DNA from: Richelia sp. CSU_2_1
GTDB lineage: Bacteria; Cyanobacteriota; Cyanobacteriia; Cyanobacteriales; Microcoleaceae
Reading direction: 5' to 3'
Assembly: GCA_012034575.1 (NCBI GenBank)
Contig: JAAUPF010000058.1
Coordinates: forward strand, 1-35,065
Length of the DNA: 35,065 nucleotides
In this document: in pieces, positions 25,690 through 33,735 of the stretch
Layout of the letters: every line of letters begins with the position of its first letter
Position numbering within the stretch: position 1 is the stretch's first letter
Made by a program: the position numbers and the translations under genes
Notes under the pieces: model-generated
Told to the model about the DNA's origin: nothing
Database searches by the model: none
What the model saw: only the letters and a program-made list of their open reading frames with translations

Positions 25690-27084
25690 ATGCTGGAATT
25701 TTGGCAAAGTTTTTTTAGCCGTGGGTCATTTATTCCTCACGGGCACTGCTATCTCTGGCAGACTCCGTTAGTGTGGCTGCACGTTACCTCAGATTCTTTA
25801 ATTGCGATCGCCTATTTTTCGATACCCATTACGCTGATTTATTTTATTAACAAACGCGAAGATTTGCCCTTTGACTGGATCTTTGCCATGTTTAGCGCTT
25901 TTATCGTCGCCTGCGGCATCACTCATATATTTGAAGTCTGGACGCTGTGGTATCCTACCTATTGGATTTCCGGATCGATGAAAGCATTTACTGCCCTGGT
26001 TTCATTATCTACTGCGGTATTATTAGTAGGCTTAATCCCTCAAGCCCTAGCGCTGCCCAGTCCTGGCCAGTTAGCATTAGCAAATAGCCTGTTAGAAGCT
26101 GAAATCTTTGAACGAAAACAAGCAGAAATAGCACTGCAAAAAGCTAACGACGAATTAGAAACTAGAGTCGAATCCCGCACCGCACAATTAAAGCAACAAA
26201 CCCTACAGCTCGAACAAACTTTATTAGAATTGCAGCAAACTCAAGCCAGACTAATTCAAAGCGAAAAAATGTCATCTCTGGGGCAAGTAGTAGCTGGTGT
26301 CGCCCACGAAATTAACAATCCAGTCAACTTTATTTACGGCAATCTGACTTATGCTGAAGAATATGCCAATAACCTGCTGGAAATGGCAGATATCTACGAA
26401 AAACTCTATCCCAATCCCTTACCTCTAGTTAAAGAAAAGCTCCAAGATTTAGATTTAGATTTTATCAAAGCAGACTTACCAAAAATATTATTTTCCATGA
26501 AAGCGGGGACCGATCGCATCCGCGATATTGTCAAGTCACTGCGAAATTTTTCTCGGCTTGACGAAGCAGAAAGGAAATTAGCTGACATCCATGAAGGAAT
26601 TGACAGCACGCTGATGTTGCTGCAAAACCGCTTGACTTCCACACTCGATTTTTCCGATATTGAAATTATTAAAAGCTACGGTAACTTACTGAAAGTCGAG
26701 TGCTATCCCGGACAGCTCAATCAGGTATTTATCAATATCTTAAATAATGCTATTGATGCTTTCGAGGAAGACAACGAAGCACCGCTAATTACTGACAGAA
26801 TCAATTCTAAAACAATCAAAATTTCTACTATAATTATAGATGGCAAATGGGTAGAGGTTCGGATTTTTAACAATGGACCGGGAATGAGAAAGGAAGTAAT
26901 CGAGCAGATATTCGATCCATTTTTTACAACAAAACCTGTAGGTAAAGGCACGGGACTGGGTTTGTCGATCGCCTATCAAATTATCACCGAAAAACACCAA
27001 GGAGAATTGCGGTGTATTTCAGCACCGGGTCGGGGTACGGAATTTATTATCAAAATTCCGATTAGCCTGAAATCGACCTTGTAA
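25690..27084 (+). CDS. Ethylene-receptor-like sensor histidine kinase
   Basis: The 464-residue membrane kinase starts with an ETR1-type three-helix sensor (residues 25-115). The residues known to matter in plant ETR1 are present at constant offset +10: Asp35, Tyr42, Ile45, Pro46, Ile72, Cys75 and His79, the last two being the copper ligands. It then has a coiled coil (about 135-195), an H-box with His206 (GVAHEINNPVNF), an N-box (FINILNNAIDAF) and G-boxes (FNNGPGM, GKGTGLGLSIAY). Plant-type GAF and receiver domains are absent. The ATG follows AAAGGAAA, a plausible ribosome binding site. By homology it senses ethylene through Cu(I) and passes phosphate to a response regulator not in this window. 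It begins a plus-strand block between ispE and rsmA. Confidence 0.9.
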   Translation: MLEFWQSFFSRGSFIPHGHCYLWQTPLVWLHVTSDSLIAIAYFSIPITLIYFINKREDLPFDWIFAMFSAFIVACGITHIFEVWTLWYPTYWISGSMKAFTALVSLSTAVLLVGLIPQALALPSPGQLALANSLLEAEIFERKQAEIALQKANDELETRVESRTAQLKQQTLQLEQTLLELQQTQARLIQSEKMSSLGQVVAGVAHEINNPVNFIYGNLTYAEEYANNLLEMADIYEKLYPNPLPLVKEKLQDLDLDFIKADLPKILFSMKAGTDRIRDIVKSLRNFSRLDEAERKLADIHEGIDSTLMLLQNRLTSTLDFSDIEIIKSYGNLLKVECYPGQLNQVFINILNNAIDAFEEDNEAPLITDRINSKTIKISTIIIDGKWVEVRIFNNGPGMRKEVIEQIFDPFFTTKPVGKGTGLGLSIAYQIITEKHQGELRCISAPGRGTEFIIKIPISLKSTL

Positions 27085-27452
27085 CATCAACAAACAATCT
27101 AAATTTAATGCCACCGATCGCGTCCCCGATCGCGATCGGGGAGGCTTGCACTGAAATTTACCGAATCAAGGGGAGGGCTACCCTCTGCAACGCTGGTCCC
27201 GGATTTGGGATAACTATACGTTACGTAGTGTAGAGAAAAATTTATTTCCCAATATGAGCTACCTCATAAATATAATGGTATGTAGCGTTTAGATTAAGAA
27301 CATACAACTGAATCGAACGGTGATTTAAGCATTTCAAGGTTTTTTCAACCGCAAGCCGTTGAAATCCGTTCGCCAGTTGTTAGATAGACCAATATTAAAT
27401 TGCTTAATTAGAAGCTCGAAAATAACAAAATTTACCAACTTGGAGAAAGACC
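27085..27452. other. 368-bp intergenic stretch before the dioxygenase gene
   Basis: It holds an 18-bp perfect palindrome, CCCCGATCGCGATCGGGG at 27124-27141, soon after the kinase stop and probably its terminator. Farther on is a small hairpin (TTTCAAC / GTTGAAA, 27343-27364). The ribosome binding site GGAGA at 27442 precedes the dioxygenase ATG by six bases. I see no gene and no heptamer array here. Confidence 0.6.
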
Positions 27453-28331
27453 ATGAAAAATATCACGATCGACACAATTACTGAAGCAGTAATTAACCAC
27501 GGCGAGAGTAGTAAAACTCACCCGCGCCTGTACGAAATTTACACGAGTTTAATTCAGCATCTCCATGGGTTTGTCCGGGAGGTGAATCTTACCGAACAAG
27601 AGTTGCAGTGCGGACGTAATTTCATTAATCGGGCAAGTCACCACACCCAAGAAATTCCCGCTGGAGAGATCCATATGCTGACAGATTTGTTGGGAATTTC
27701 GGAGTTAGTGGAATTGCTGCACGACACCAATAACAGCACAGAATGCAACTTAGAAGGTCCGCTGTACGTACCAAATGCACCAAAACGTCACATGGGCGAT
27801 CGACTGGGCATCGATGCCGGCGGTGATATTCTTTGGCTATCAGGTTGTGTTTTAGACTTGAACGATCGCCCGATTGCTAATGCAATGATTGATGTTTGGC
27901 AAGCTAATTCTCAAGGGCTTTACGACATTCAAGATCCGTCTCAACCTGATGGTAACTTCCGGGGGTGTTTCCAGACAGATGCCGATGGCAAATACGCTTT
28001 TGAAACCGTCGTGCCAATGGGATATAATGTACCAGCTAGCGGGCCCTCTGGCGAGCTGCTGCGACTTCTGGGGCGGCATACTTGGCGGGCCGCTCACATT
28101 CACTTTAAACTTAGTGCTTTAGGATACGCACCACTGACAACTCAGATTTTCATTGACGGAGATCGGCATATCGATTCAGATACAACATTTGCAGTTCGTT
28201 CCGCGATCGTCGAACTGCAAAAACATCAAGTATCCGATCGTGGCAAACCAGTCTATACAACCGAGTTTAATTTCGTTCTCCAACCGATCGAGCAATCAAT
28301 CGAAAGTGACATCTATAGCCTTTCTCAATAA
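27453..28331 (+). CDS. Intradiol ring-cleavage dioxygenase (catechol/hydroxyquinol 1,2-type)
   Basis: The 292-residue non-haem Fe(III) enzyme cleaves the ring of catechol-like substrates between the two hydroxyls. The helical N-terminal dimerisation domain (residues 1-100, HPRLYEIYTSLIQHLHGFVR) leads to EGPLYVPNAP and the beta core. The four iron ligands fit Tyr157 (GLYD), Tyr191 (VPMGYNVP), His215 and His217 (WRAAHIHF). The length matches bacterial catechol and hydroxyquinol dioxygenases. The exact substrate cannot be told: the N-terminal domain favours free catechol/hydroxyquinol over protocatechuate. No other ring-degradation genes are near, so it may act on a single plant, humic or quinone-derived compound. 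It lies downstream of the ethylene-type kinase after a 368-bp gap, so co-regulation is possible but not shown. Confidence 0.9.
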   Translation: MKNITIDTITEAVINHGESSKTHPRLYEIYTSLIQHLHGFVREVNLTEQELQCGRNFINRASHHTQEIPAGEIHMLTDLLGISELVELLHDTNNSTECNLEGPLYVPNAPKRHMGDRLGIDAGGDILWLSGCVLDLNDRPIANAMIDVWQANSQGLYDIQDPSQPDGNFRGCFQTDADGKYAFETVVPMGYNVPASGPSGELLRLLGRHTWRAAHIHFKLSALGYAPLTTQIFIDGDRHIDSDTTFAVRSAIVELQKHQVSDRGKPVYTTEFNFVLQPIEQSIESDIYSLSQ

Positions 28332-28355
28332 CTTTCAGTACACTGCGGGGGTCGG

Positions 28356-28470
28356 TAATTGGTAATCGGTAATCGTTAATCGGTAATCGGTAATCGGTAA
28401 TTGGTAATCGGTAATTGGTAATCAGTAATCGGTAATCGGTAATCGGTAATCAATAATTGGTAATCGGTTA
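28356..28470. repeat. GGTAATC/GGTAATT heptamer array
   Basis: About 15 units of GGTAATC or GGTAATT lie between the dioxygenase stop and the PTOX remnant. All have the G-rich strand pointing right, away from the dioxygenase. The PTOX coding sequence is missing its first half exactly on this side. Confidence 0.9.
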
Positions 28471-28534
28471 CTCGATCGGCTTACCTAAACCAGAAAGGCT
28501 ACAGTACACTGCTACTGTATTTTTGACGGAGTTA

Positions 28535-28894
28535 ATGATGTCTGTATTATCTACTGAAAAAAATCCAATCGAACAACACGCCTATGATACCTACGACAAA
28601 TTTCTCGCAGCAAATGAGGCAACTTTGAAAGCGCAACTCGCCCCTGAAATTGCGATTCGCTATTACCGAGATGGCGATTTGTATATGTTTGAGGAAATGC
28701 AAACCACAATAACACAATTTGAATTTCGCCGTCCCGCTGTAGATAATTTGTACGACGTATTTGTCAATATTCGAGATGACGAAGCGGAACACGTCAAAAC
28801 AATGGTTGCTTGCCAACAGCCAGAAGCACGTCTCACCTTTAAAAGCCCTCATGAAATCCCACTTCTAGTAACTGCCAACCTAGAAGTTAAATAG
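28535..28894 (+). pseudogene. C-terminal remnant of plastoquinol terminal oxidase (PTOX/alternative oxidase)
   Basis: The 119 residues match the C-terminal part of PTOX: HAYDTYDKFLAANE, LAPEIAIRYYRDGDLYMFEE, NLYDVFVNIRDDEAEHVKTM. Here DEAEH holds the last Glu-x-x-His iron ligands. The full enzyme, about 200-300 residues, reduces oxygen with plastoquinol at a di-iron site, using further Glu/His residues in its first helices. Those helices are absent, and the upstream sequence is a heptamer array, so the iron site cannot be complete. ATG at 28535/28538 with GGAG at 28528 could still allow translation. The remnant was probably left by a deletion ending in the repeats. It follows the dioxygenase gene on the same strand. 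Confidence 0.75.
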
Positions 28895-28927
28895 GTGAGG
28901 ATTTACAGCACTTTTCATGAAGCCCTA

Positions 28928-28953
28928 GGTAGGGACACGGCAATGCCGTGTCC
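28928..28953. repeat. GTAGGGACACGG palindrome, intergenic copy
   Basis: GGTAGGGACACGG-CAATG-CCGTGTCC; the same family as the copy inside the first beta-helix gene at 6390-6418. Confidence 0.75.
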
Positions 28954-29050
28954 TTGCAGGGATTGTTCGATCTGCGAGTGTACTTTATCAACCTGAAATT
29001 TGCTTATTGATACAGCAGATTGCAGCTCGATCGAGTACATTCAAAAGTCA

Positions 29051-29075
29051 GTAGGGACACGGCAGGTGTCCCTAC
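29051..29075. repeat. GTAGGGACACGG palindrome, short copy
   Basis: GTAGGGACA(C)-GGCAGG-TGTCCCTAC; a compact third copy with a shorter centre. It lies 98 bp from the copy at 28928, between the PTOX remnant and the end of rsmA. Confidence 0.7.
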
Positions 29076-29130
29076 CCAGCCTCTATCGTGTACCTCCCTT
29101 ATATAAAAAGTGCTGTATCTGAAGATCGCA

Positions 29131-29958
29131 CTACAAACGGTTTTCTTCCAACAAGTTATTGCTCAAATTTATCCATTGTTCAACGCTTAAATCTTCCGCG
29201 CGAGATTGAGGATTTATCTGCAAATTTTCTAACACTTGCACCAGCGTCTCTACATCCACAACTCCTTTCAAATTATTGCGCAACATTTTGCGCTTGCTGC
29301 TAAATCCCAATTTAACTAAATTTTCTAAATGTTTGGGATTTGCAGCCGGATTTTCTATTAATCTCGGACGCAGCCTCACCACAGCCGAATCTACTTTTGG
29401 CGGCGGATAAAAGTCTTTTGCCGGCACGTCGCAAATTAACTCGCATTCCGCTAAATATTGCACCCGCACCGACAAAGCACCGAAAGCTCTAGAACCCGGT
29501 TTAGCGTACAGTCGATCGGCCACTTCTTTTTGCACCAACAGCACGATCGAATCAAAAGGTTTAACAGCCGGCTGCGATATCGTTCCCAGCAATTTTTGGA
29601 CGATCGGGCCGGTGATATTGTAAGGAATATTGGCTACCACTTTATTAGGATTTTGGAATCTCTCAAAAGTAGTAAGTTGCGCTTCCAAATCCATCTCCAG
29701 AAAATCGCCTTGCAGCAGTAAAAAGTTATCTTTTTTACCGAGTTGCTTCGCTAGCTGCAAGCATAAATCTCGATCGATTTCCACAGCAACAACAGCTTCA
29801 GCATCAGCCAGCAAGCGTCGAGTTAGAATACCAGTACCGGGACCGATTTCCAGAACGCGATCGCCCGATAACTCGGCTGCTTTTACGATCCGATCCAAGG
29901 CTTTTTCGCTTTTGAGCCAATGTTGAGCAAACTGTTTCCTGGGCTTGGTCGATCGCAT
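29131..29958 (-). CDS. rsmA: 16S rRNA adenine dimethyltransferase
   Basis: RsmA (KsgA) dimethylates two adjacent adenines in the 3' hairpin of 16S rRNA late in small-subunit assembly, using SAM. From the ATG at 29958 it has 275 residues: TKPRKQFAQHWLK, the SAM loop VLEIGPGTGILTRRLL, the acidic VEIDRDL, the catalytic NIPYNITGPIVQKLL motif, and a C-terminal FYPPPKVDSAVVRLRP. All motifs are intact and the length is normal. A longer frame to 30000 adds 14 residues lacking family similarity, so I prefer MRSTKPRKQF. In cyanobacteria this gene usually lies close to ispE; here about 3.5 kb of plus-strand genes separate them. Confidence 0.96.
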   Translation of the reverse strand: MRSTKPRKQFAQHWLKSEKALDRIVKAAELSGDRVLEIGPGTGILTRRLLADAEAVVAVEIDRDLCLQLAKQLGKKDNFLLLQGDFLEMDLEAQLTTFERFQNPNKVVANIPYNITGPIVQKLLGTISQPAVKPFDSIVLLVQKEVADRLYAKPGSRAFGALSVRVQYLAECELICDVPAKDFYPPPKVDSAVVRLRPRLIENPAANPKHLENLVKLGFSSKRKMLRNNLKGVVDVETLVQVLENLQINPQSRAEDLSVEQWINLSNNLLEENRL

Positions 29959-30095
29959 TTTTTGAAACTGCCGAAAAATTTCCGAATTGCATTTTATCAC
30001 AAACCCCTAATTTTTGCTGCCATCCAGTCATGTTTATTTTTGTTAACAAGCCTTGAATCCCCAACAAAAATTGGCCATCATACAAACCAGTCCCC

Positions 30096-30152
30096 CATTA
30101 CCAATTATCAATTATCAATTACCAATTACCAATTACCAATTACCAATTACCT
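30096..30152. repeat. ACCAATT/TCAATTA heptamer array before galK
   Basis: About eight units end five bases before the galK ATG at 30157, leaving no room for a normal ribosome binding site. Read on the galK strand the array is free of stops and encodes an apparent N-terminal extension. Confidence 0.9.
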
Positions 30153-30156
30153 AACA

Positions 30157-31230
30157 ATGAATTTCCAACGAGTATTTGGTACATTACCAAAAACCAAAGC
30201 CAGCGCCCCCGGAAGAGTAAACCTGCTAGGCGAACACACAGATTACAATGATGGATTCGTACTGCCGACAGCGATTCCCCAGCGCACGACTGTGCAAATC
30301 GGTTTCAGCAATGACAAGCTGCACCATTTTTATTCAGCAGAATATGATGAATTAATTAATGTTTCAGACGAGGATACAATACCGCAAAAATTCGTCAGTT
30401 ACATCTGCGGCTGCATGAGGCTTTTAGAAAAAGAAGGATACAAAATACCGCCCATAAATCTCTACATTACCTCGAACGTGCCGATCGGAGCCGGTTTGTC
30501 CAGCAGTGCCGCCTTAGAAATAGCAACCCTCAGAGGATTGCGCGCGCTTTTGAACATTCCCCTAGACGACTTGCGACTGGCCCAAATCGGACAGCTAGCC
30601 GAAATCCGATATGCCGGCTTAAACTGCGGGATTATGGATCAAATGGCATCGAGTTTAGCAGACACCGACACCATGCTATTTCTCGACACCCGCACCCTCA
30701 ACCGCCGCCCCTTACCGTTTCCCACGGGCACAGAAATTTTAGTAATTGACAGCGGCGAAAGCCACAACTTAGCAGCCGGAAGCGGCTACAACCAGCGGCG
30801 GGCAGAGTGCGAAGAAGCAGCCAAGAGGCTGGGAGTAAAAGCCCTCCGAGATATCGCCAACCCGCAAGCAGTAGAAGCCCTACCCGAACCTTTCAACAAG
30901 CGAGCCCGCCATGTCGTTAGCGAAAACAACCGAGTGCTCGAAGCCTTAAAATCGCTACCTGCAGAACGTTTCGGGCAGTTGATGAATGATTCCCACGCCA
31001 GCCAGCGCGACGACTACGAAGTTTCGACGCCAGCAGTAGACGCCCTCGCCAGCATCTTGCAACAAATCCGGGGAGTTTTCGGCGCGAGGCTGACGGGCGG
31101 AGGTTTTGGCGGTGCGTGCGTGGCTTTGGTAGAAAGCGGCAAAGCGGCTGGGATTGCATTGGAGGCGATCGCCCGCTACCAACGCGCGGGTTATACTGGC
31201 CGGGTATTGGTTCCCGAAGTTAAAAATTAA
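30157..31230 (+). CDS. galK: Galactokinase
   Basis: Galactokinase makes galactose-1-phosphate from galactose and ATP (first step of the Leloir pathway). The 357-residue product has the three GHMP motifs: the sugar-binding signature GRVNLLGEHTDYNDGFVLP (19-37), the ATP loop PIGAGLSSSAALE (109-121), and TGGGFGGACVALVE near the C-terminus. NCGIMDQMAS holds the catalytic Asp161. The length is near normal. A frame open from 29920 adds 79 residues made of repeat translation and unrelated sequence, so the ATG at 30157 is the sensible start, although the array leaves no clear ribosome binding site. glgA follows on the same strand, so both may serve carbohydrate storage and recycling; no galT or galE is seen here. 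Confidence 0.93.
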   Translation: MNFQRVFGTLPKTKASAPGRVNLLGEHTDYNDGFVLPTAIPQRTTVQIGFSNDKLHHFYSAEYDELINVSDEDTIPQKFVSYICGCMRLLEKEGYKIPPINLYITSNVPIGAGLSSSAALEIATLRGLRALLNIPLDDLRLAQIGQLAEIRYAGLNCGIMDQMASSLADTDTMLFLDTRTLNRRPLPFPTGTEILVIDSGESHNLAAGSGYNQRRAECEEAAKRLGVKALRDIANPQAVEALPEPFNKRARHVVSENNRVLEALKSLPAERFGQLMNDSHASQRDDYEVSTPAVDALASILQQIRGVFGARLTGGGFGGACVALVESGKAAGIALEAIARYQRAGYTGRVLVPEVKN

Positions 31231-31378
31231 GTTGAAAGTTGTAGCATTGCGCGCCCTACATCTTCAGCCGGCAATTAGAGACGTACCGATCGACTTAACA
31301 AGCTCGACAGCAGGCTTGCTTGTCGGGCGATAAAATGTATACTTTTGTCAAGTTAAACAAATATTTTTTGATTAATCC

Positions 31379-31383
31379 AGGAG
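31379..31383 (+). promoter_or_regulatory. Ribosome binding site that sets the glgA start
   Basis: AGGAG lies eight bases before the ATG at 31392. It decides for this start over the in-frame one at 31320, whose extra 24 residues precede the conserved KAGGLGD-containing domain. Confidence 0.75.
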
Positions 31384-31391
31384 CCAGCGGA

Positions 31392-32867
31392 ATGTACATC
31401 GTACAAATTGCCTCGGAGTGCGCCCCCGTTATCAAAGCAGGAGGTTTGGGCGACGTAGTTTACGGTTTGAGTCGCGAGTTACAGAATTCCGGCCACTGCG
31501 TCGAGATTATTCTGCCCAAGTACGACTGCATGAGGTACGACCATATTTGGGGACTTCACGATGCCTATCGAGATTTGGCTGTGCCCTGGTACGGTGGCGA
31601 AATCTTTTGCGATGTTTTCTGCGGCTGGGTACACGGGCAATTGTGTTTTTTCATTGAACCTAAATCGCAAGATAACTTCTTTAATCGCGGCTGTTATTAC
31701 GGCTGCAATGATGATAATATGCGGTTTGCTTTTTTCAGCAAAGCAGCTTTGGAATTTTTGCTCAGAAGCAACAAACGTCCCGATATTATTCACTGTCACG
31801 ACTGGCAAACTGGTTTGGTTCCAGTCCTGCTGTTTGAAATATATAAATACAATTGGATGGAATACCAGCGCGTCTGCTATACCATTCACAATTTCAAACA
31901 TCAAGGCATGGGCGGCACGGATATTCTGCAAGCAACGGGTTTGTACAGGCCGGAGTATTATTTTCAGTACGATCGCCTGCGGGATAATTTCAATCCGTTT
32001 GCGATTAACTTTATGAAAGGTGGCATTAATTACTCGAATTTTGTAACTACTGTTTCGCCGCATCATGCTTGGGAAGCTCATGTAGGCGAGTTTGGCTACG
32101 GTTTGGGACATACTTTGCATTTGCATCAAGCGAAGTTTCGCGGAGTGCTCAACGGCATCGATTACGATGTGTGGAATCCCGAAACAGATCGCTACATTCC
32201 CCACCACTACACAGCAGAAGATTTGGCAGGAAAAGCTCAAACTAAAAAAGCTTTGCGCGATCGGCTGATGCTGCAAGATGCTGACAAGCCAATTGTGGCT
32301 TTTATCGGTCGTTTGGACGAGCAAAAAGGCGTGCATCTCGTCCACCATTCTATTTACTATTGCCTCGAAAGAAACGCGCAGTTCGTACTTTTAGGTTCGG
32401 CGACAGAATCGGGAATTAACGCGCATTTCCAGCATGAAAAACAGTTTTTGAATGACAATCCTAACTGTCATTTAGAATTGGGTTTTAATGAGGAACTGTC
32501 ACACTTAATTTATGCGGGTGCGGATATAATTGTAGTTCCGAGCAATTACGAACCCTGCGGGCTGACTCAGACGATAGGCATGAGGTACGGTACTGTACCT
32601 GTAGTGCGCGGAGTTGGCGGTTTGGTGAATACGGTGTTCGATCGCGATTACGATACCCGCCATTTGCCAGAAGAACGCAACGGTTACGTATTTTATCAAA
32701 GCGATTATTACGCTTTAGAATCGGCGCTCGATCGGGCGATCGGACTGTGGGAATACTATCCTAAAGAGTTTGAAAAATTGGTGGTTCAAGGGATGAATTG
32801 CGACTACTCGTGGAAGTATCCAGCGAAGGATTATGTGGAAATTTACGAGTTCATCCGACATAAATAA
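31392..32867 (+). CDS. glgA: Glycogen synthase, ADP-glucose type, cyanobacterial
   Basis: GlgA extends alpha-1,4-glucan chains from ADP-glucose (GT5, GT-B fold). The 491-residue product begins MYIVQIASECAPVIKAGGLG, with the KAGGLGD donor site (Lys15), and continues with IHCHDWQTGLVPVLL, YTIHNFKHQGMGG, VTTVSPHHAWEA, GVLNGIDYDVWNPETD and IGRLDEQKGVHLV. The C-terminal active site is SNYEPCGLTQ and GMRYGTVPVVRGVGGLVNT. The length matches cyanobacterial GlgA proteins, which often occur in two copies; this looks like the GlgA2-type sequence (HHSIYYCLERNAQFVLLG), an assignment made from memory. It lies 161 bp after galK in the same direction and could share its transcript. Confidence 0.95.
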   Translation: MYIVQIASECAPVIKAGGLGDVVYGLSRELQNSGHCVEIILPKYDCMRYDHIWGLHDAYRDLAVPWYGGEIFCDVFCGWVHGQLCFFIEPKSQDNFFNRGCYYGCNDDNMRFAFFSKAALEFLLRSNKRPDIIHCHDWQTGLVPVLLFEIYKYNWMEYQRVCYTIHNFKHQGMGGTDILQATGLYRPEYYFQYDRLRDNFNPFAINFMKGGINYSNFVTTVSPHHAWEAHVGEFGYGLGHTLHLHQAKFRGVLNGIDYDVWNPETDRYIPHHYTAEDLAGKAQTKKALRDRLMLQDADKPIVAFIGRLDEQKGVHLVHHSIYYCLERNAQFVLLGSATESGINAHFQHEKQFLNDNPNCHLELGFNEELSHLIYAGADIIVVPSNYEPCGLTQTIGMRYGTVPVVRGVGGLVNTVFDRDYDTRHLPEERNGYVFYQSDYYALESALDRAIGLWEYYPKEFEKLVVQGMNCDYSWKYPAKDYVEIYEFIRHK

Positions 32868-32869
32868 AC

Positions 32870-33055
32870 AGTTGACAGTTGACAGTTGATAGTTGATAGT
32901 TGACAGCGAGAGTTTGTCATAGTGCGATCGAACTGTAGGTGCGCATTGCGCACCTTACTTTATGCCTATATCTTTAGGAATAAATCGACTCTCTCTTCTT
33001 CCCTCTTCCCTCTTCCTTCTTCCCTCTTCCTTCTTCCCTCTTCCTTCTTCCTTCA
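32870..33055. repeat. CAGTTGA and CTTCCCT heptamer arrays after glgA
   Basis: About four CAGTTGA/TAGTTGA units start right after the glgA stop. After 90 bp there are about nine CTTCCCT/CTTCCTT units on the right. A GGTGCGCATTGCGCACC palindrome lies at 32937-32953, a third member of that family. The remaining 33056-33194 stretch shows no gene. Confidence 0.85.
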
Positions 33056-33194
33056 ATAAAGTTTTCCGCAAAGATGCGTGGGGGGAAAGTACGAAAACAA
33101 TTTGTAGGGTTTTCTTGGCTGCCGTTCCTGAGGGCGATCGTCCAAGATAAAAGTATAGAAATTCAACGGCCGGTTTTCACCCGCCCTACAAAAA

Positions 33195-33566
33195 ATGACC
33201 TCACAACTAGAACAACAAGTAACTATCCTGCAAGACGAAACAGCAGCGGCCGCCGATTCAGCTAACACAACAGTTGAAACTCCATTCACCTCAGAATTCG
33301 CAACGGAAGAAAAAGTGAGAGTTGAAGAATTCAGAATCAGCGGCGATTCTTTAATCGCTAGAATCAAAGAATTAATTCAGCAAGGAAAACTCCGCCACGT
33401 AGTTATTAAGAATTCGCAAGGGCGGGTGTTGGCAGATATTCCCCTGGTGCTCGGATTGGTAGGCGGTGTTGCTGGGGCTGTAGTGTTTCCTATCGCTGCT
33501 GTACTGGCTACCGTAGGGGCATTTGTAGCTCATTTGACAGTCGCTGTGGAGCGGAAAGAGCAGTAG
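33195..33566 (+). CDS. DUF4342 protein
   Basis: The 123-residue protein has a variable acidic N-terminus (about 40 residues) followed by the DUF4342 pattern: VRVEEFRISGDSLIARIKEL, IQQGKLRHVVIKNSQG, VLADIPLVLGLVGGVAGAVV, then another hydrophobic stretch, FPIAAVLATVGAFVAHLTVA. The glycine-rich hydrophobic region suggests membrane association. Function is unknown. The short basic domain before the membrane part recalls proteins that pair a small folded domain with a membrane tail. It has its own hairpin terminator and seems to be a single-gene unit. Confidence 0.8.
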   Translation: MTSQLEQQVTILQDETAAAADSANTTVETPFTSEFATEEKVRVEEFRISGDSLIARIKELIQQGKLRHVVIKNSQGRVLADIPLVLGLVGGVAGAVVFPIAAVLATVGAFVAHLTVAVERKEQ

Positions 33567-33583
33567 TTCGATTTGTTATTGAC

Positions 33584-33620
33584 AGCAAGGCAATCTCAGA
33601 TTCTGGGATTGCTTTGTTTT
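33584..33620 (+). terminator. Rho-independent-type terminator after the DUF4342 gene
   Basis: GCAATCTCAGA pairs with TCTGGGATTGC, followed by TTTGTTTT, beginning 18 bases past the stop codon. Confidence 0.7.
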
Positions 33621-33735
33621 AGCTTTTAATTCGACTCTCACAATCTCGTTACCGAGCTGCTCTAAATTCTGCTAATTTAAGTTGTTTTTGCATGAGATAT
33701 GTTCAAACACCAGAGGTTAGAGGTAACGTAAATCT

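Noticed and set aside
29920-30156. 79-residue N-terminal extension of galactokinase
   Set aside because: It overlaps the rsmA start and consists partly of translated repeats; the GHMP fold begins after the ATG at 30157.
31479-32348. Minus-strand 289-codon frame within glgA
   Set aside because: It is antisense to a clearly conserved gene and has no recognisable domain.
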